Positions 60,514 through 64,000 of a stretch of 64,000 bases of DNA are shown here, piece by piece (the first letter of the stretch is position 1; each line of letters starts with the position of its first letter). The stretch spans positions 138,282,303 to 138,346,302 of the forward strand of contig JAHLJT010009436.1 of the NCBI GenBank assembly GCA_031308135.1, written 5' to 3'. The stretch comes from Acheta domesticus (lineage: Eukaryota; Arthropoda; Insecta; Orthoptera; Gryllidae). The position numbers were made by a program, and so were the translations under genes. The notes beneath the pieces are model-generated. The model had not been told where the DNA came from and did not search any database. It was given only the letters and a program-made list of their open reading frames with translations.

Positions 60514-61259
60514 AGGACTATGACACGAATGAAATTATGTCCATCAGGATTCCAAAATGCGCCAATTATTGAAAATAACTAAAATCAAAAGATGTTAGGT
60601 TATCGTACATACGGGGTTTATTGGACATCAACAGAGCGATCGATATATACCACCTTCTGAGATAAATGAGTCACAGTTTATGATTGGCCAGTAGGGAGAA
60701 GCGGTAAGAAAAATCTGATAGAAAAAACGGTAAACTCTTTGAGATACACTGCCTTGATTGGTGCATTTTGAACGTATAGTTAAACTCTATTGGTTTTAAT
60801 TTCATTAGTAGAATAGTGACGGAAATTACTAATCAGGATACCGGGCCTACGAATTAGATTATGCCAGTGCGAAAGTTGCACTATTGTTCAACACATCAAG
60901 CAAATTGTTAGCCACTTACAATACTGTGTCTTGACTTACAATATTCAGTACTTAATATATGTGCGTACACGCAATATATTGTGTGATACATTGCGTGATG
61001 CACGTGATTCCATTTAATACTAGCTTTAAAAAATTCCCGAAATATTTCATTATTAATTTAAAATGTATTCGATACTAAAAGTTTCTTTATTATATGTTGG
61101 TAACGTTCATGAGGTCATTTCAGTAGAATTTACATGTTCGTATCGATTGTTGTCTATGCATACCAACCGGTTTTTGTTATTTGTACGTGCTTGTCGTATT
61201 TGATAATTTCGCCTGCAGGGCAACACGATAACACAGTTTTGTGCCTTATTACACAAATC

Positions 61260-62215
61260 TCTGTCAGACACATTGAGAAAACTTGAAAAAGAATAAATGG
61301 ATGCAGCAATGAAAAAAGTTTATCTCTGGCATAAACGTTTCAGTGAAAGGCGCAATAGCCTGAAAGACGATCCGCGGAGCTGTCGACTAACAACTCCGAC
61401 AAATTAAGCAATGAGCAAGTTTGTATTGTTATGAGTAGTGACCGAAGAAAGAGTGTTGAGATATCAGCAGAGGTCGGAATTTCAGTAGGAAGTGTTCACA
61501 CAAAGAAACAAGAATGATCCTTGCTGGCGATCTGATAAGTATTCCTGATCAAATTAATATTTTTTTGAAGAACGTAATTGCTGGAGATAAACCTTGGATG
61601 TATTTGTTTGACCCAGTGCCTACACGTCAGCCTTGCAAGGGGAAATCCAAAACATCTTCTAGGAAACAAAAAATTCCAAAGGACACTAGCAGAGGCAAAC
61701 TTATGCTGAAAGTTTTCTTTGACGCAGAGGGTCTCGTCCACTATGAATTCATTACAGAAGGTCGGATTGTAACGAAACAACTGTACGTGGAAGTACTTCT
61801 TCCCTTCAGGGTCGCAGAAAAAAGAAATCTTTAATAAAAGTTGGGACAAATCTCCTGGTTTCTTTTGCACGATAACGCACCATCATAACGATCAGTATTG
61901 GTAAATTATTATCCTGCCAGGCACAACGTTACTGCGTTGAAGCATCCTCCATACTTCCTAGAAATGTCACCAGGATCTTATCTTGTCACGACTGAACTCT
62001 TCTCAAGTGGCGAAGATTCGTGAACGCTGATGAAGGTCAGGACGCGACGAGAGCAATACGACTAGTATCGCAAAATGGCTTCCGAGAATGCTTCCAGTCA
62101 CTTTACACGCGCTAGCAGAAGCGTGTCACTGTGGAAGGGAACTATTTTGAAGGAAATGTTGTGTAAATTGCGTTATGTTATTTTGTTTCCGAGTTATTAA
62201 AATTTTACGGGCACT
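61260..62215 (+). pseudogene. Decayed mariner transposon
   Basis: N-terminal piece (61,315-61,500) reads KVYLWHKRFSERRNSLKDDP and SVEISAEVGISVGSVHT, the helix-turn-helix part. The middle is partly deleted. 61,514-61,834 reads VIAGDKPWMYLFDPVPTRQ and LMLKVFFDAEGLVHYEFITE, and near 61,864 LHDNAPS (second catalytic Asp). The frame breaks repeatedly after that. It lies in intron 2 of gene 3. TIRs are not resolved. Confidence 0.75.
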
Positions 62216-62392
62216 TTGAAGCTAGTATGTATGTTCTGTATGTTGTATTAGTTTTCAACATACAGATGACAAATGTCACAAAATGTAGACAATTTGTTAC
62301 AAGTTTTCTAATCGAGTCAATTATTCGAAAACTTAAATTTTAATAGTTTTCTTGTTATTGTATTAGCGTGTTATTATGTTCCTCATTCGCAG

Positions 62393-62645
62393 GTCCCCCT
62401 CCTCCGCCAGGGCCAGGTTATGTGATTGTTCTGGGGTCGGATACTACAGGATTCACAAAGAAGAACGCACGTGGGCAGAAGCCAAGGCGATTTGCGAAGC
62501 TGAGGAGGGCCATTTACTCATCATCAATTCGGAGGCAGAAGACAAAGCGATTCAACAACTGTTAAAGCAAGAAAAAAACCTTTCCATTATTTGTCCATCG
62601 GATTTAACGACATAGAGAAAGAGGGTTCCTTTATCACAATTTTTG
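62393..62645 (+). pseudogene. Lectin gene 3, exon 3 with two one-base deletions
   Basis: Acceptor CATTCGCAG|GTCCCCC and donor ATTTTTG|GTAGGT are intact. The codons for the linker, AICEAEEGHLLIINS and AEDKAIQQLLKQE are kept but in two frames. The GGC of the EGG motif is also changed to GAG (Glu). See the gene 3 entry for the deletions. Confidence 0.85.
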
Positions 62646-62867
62646 GTAGGTATTTGTAAATTCAGCACAACTTTATTTAAATCACAACCACTGCAATTGA
62701 ATTTAAACCACATCAAAACTATATCTTCTGATCTAAAGGACGAGAAAAAACAGCATCTAAATGCTGTGGCAAAATTGCTACGTTGTTTACGTGCTTACGA
62801 AATGAATTTTAACAATGTTCGAAAAAGACGACGGAGAACTACATTAAATTTGGTTGTTTACTCTTTG

Positions 62868-63475
62868 CAATTTTTACTTTCCCATATACGTACGTACGTA
62901 TACACAGTGATATACGTAGTATAGGGAACGTTATGTAATGCTGCGCGAAAAAATGGCCAATTTTCGGCGGAAAAAAATTAATTGCCGCGCCCTAATAACG
63001 AAAAAGTGCATAAAACCAGTTGCTAAATTAAGAAAAAAATCCCCTAACACGTGGTGTAGCCAGAAACCCTCTTTTGTGGATCCTTGATATAGAAAAACCA
63101 ATTGAAAGGAAAACGTACGTCTCTCTGACTGTCTGTCCGTCTACTTTGAAAACTCAAACATTTTCTGTGAAAATGAGCTTCAAATTTTGCACTTTTAGTA
63201 GCGCTAAAACGCCATTTTCTCTTAAACGGCACATCATTTTTAAAAGAAAATTGCCATTTATGACTAGGTTTTTGTGTTCTTTAATATTAATGTTTCCGTT
63301 CTACCAATAGGAAACCGAAAAATTAAGAAAATGACAAAAAAATGTACTTTTGGCGGTGATAGATGACAGCTGGCAAGATAGAGTTTGTGGCAATTCCGAA
63401 TAGCTAGCGAAGACCCAAGGAAATAGAAAACTAATACGGGAAAGTCTGTGCCATTCTGTAGCACAACTAGTTTCT
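62868..63475 (-). repeat. Family A repeat with large internal deletion, intron 3 of gene 3
   Basis: Both ends are present: TTTTTACTTTCCCATATACG at the left and CTGTAGCACAACTAGTTT at the right. The interior is cut from 1.5 kb to 0.6 kb. Confidence 0.75.
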
Positions 63476-63814
63476 ACATTTTATCAGATATATCACTTGC
63501 TTTCGGCATACAAAGTTGGGAATTCAAGAATCTTCACGTACCAACGCTGATTTTCTTTATCAATATTGGTACAGGATTAGTATCATGTATAATCAGTTAA
63601 CTGATTTTTTTTAAAATCACTAATTTTTTTAAGATCTCTAGAAAAAGGACTACTTGAGAAGTGCAGATGACTGCAACGGTAATCACTTTGTGCTTGGGTT
63701 GTGTATTCAAATCGCTATTAGACACTTTTTTACTTACTGCAATTTCCTTAATTTTGTTTCGGGAAAGGTAAAAGCAAAATAATCAAATAGCAGAAAAAAG
63801 CATCTAAATAAACA

Positions 63815-64000
63815 TTCATCTTTTTTTACATTTTTTAAAATTTTTATTGAAGGTCGCATAAACATCTAGTTCACTAGTGACTAAAATTAGGTTTAAGATA
63901 ACATGATACGGTGATGATAAGTGGTGAAAGGACGAACACAAATACATCCATGTCCGAGGCGGTACTCGAACACGCGACCTTTCAGTCCGACATCACTGTG
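63815..64000 (-). mobile_element. tRNA-derived SINE, cut by window edge
   Basis: The complement shows TGTTCGAGTACCGCCTCGGACATGG (B box within), then a body with GTCCTTTCACC as in the 14,072 copy, and an A-rich AATAAAAATTTTAAAA end at 63,830. It interrupts intron 3 homology between lectin genes 1 and 3. Confidence 0.65.

Larger units (their letters stand above)
51333..62645 (+). pseudogene. Lectin gene 3 (frameshifted; exon 4 not in window)
   Basis: Exons 51,333-51,343, 58,564-58,823 and 62,393-62,645. Exons 1 and 2 are intact and give MSFGRQGAWALVLVCVAA, then the same N-terminal domain as genes 1 and 2. Exon 3 is 253 bp, not 255: one C is missing in the GTT-CCT-GGG codons near 62,431, and a second base near 62,590 before ATCGGATTTAACGA. 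The first shift leads to a stop within the exon, so the lectin domain would be lost. Splice sites and the residues beyond each deletion are well kept, so the damage is recent or a base-calling error in the assembly. Exon 4 would lie past 63,800, where a SINE interrupts the homologous intron, or outside the window. Introns are long (7.2 and 3.6 kb) and full of transposons. Confidence 0.75.

Overview
The window is AT-rich, intron-rich eukaryotic DNA dominated by transposons. The only host genes I can support are three (plus one decayed) tandem paralogues of a secreted C-type lectin. They resemble the hemolymph lipopolysaccharide-binding protein family of cockroaches, termites and other polyneopteran insects. 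The mobile elements (jockey-like and other LINEs, mariner, hAT, tRNA-derived SINEs) also fit a large insect genome. I favour a cockroach or termite but cannot name the species.

Layout. 1-23,880 is repeats: LINE relics (1-2,215), a tRNA-derived SINE (2,485-2,765), anonymous AT-rich DNA with GC-rich blocks, a hAT-like element (11,079-14,623) with a second hAT element (12,026-13,436) and a SINE (14,072-14,345) nested inside it, and two inverted copies of a 1.5-kb repeat called 'family A' here (15,960-17,545 and 21,694-23,145) bracketing a LINE and a gag zinc-knuckle relic. Lectin gene 1 follows at 24,140-30,340 (its first exon was not found). 30,590-38,600 is again repeats, including a GC-richer block (31,870-33,830) and a YMDD reverse-transcriptase relic. 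A decayed last exon of a fourth lectin copy lies at 38,752-38,915. Lectin gene 2 is complete (promoter about 41,040, exons 41,165-46,655, poly(A) signal 46,686). Lectin gene 3 starts at 51,257-51,343 and runs off the right edge; its 7.2-kb first intron holds a deleted mariner, a 4.7-kb long-TIR element and a LINE tail, and its exon 3 carries two one-base deletions.

Lectin architecture. Exon 1 encodes only Met-Thr/Ser-Phe and two bases of a Gly codon. Exon 2 (260 bp, very GC-rich) completes the signal peptide and an N-terminal domain. Exon 3 (255 bp) starts with a Pro-rich linker and the first half of the C-type lectin domain. Exon 4 has the QPD sugar-binding motif and the last cysteines. Splice phases (2, 1, 1) agree in all copies and give a 228-residue protein for gene 2.

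The most unusual structure is at the exon 1/exon 2 junction. The acceptor and the signal-peptide start are tandemly repeated as an exact 108-bp (36-codon) unit in genes 1 and 2, but are single in gene 3. Exon 2 is essentially identical in the three paralogues although exons 3 and 4 and the introns have diverged. A 462-bp TIR element inside gene 2 has captured a piece of the same junction. The promoters of genes 2 and 3 share an NF-kB-like site at the same distance upstream of the TATA box, which suits an immune pattern-recognition gene.
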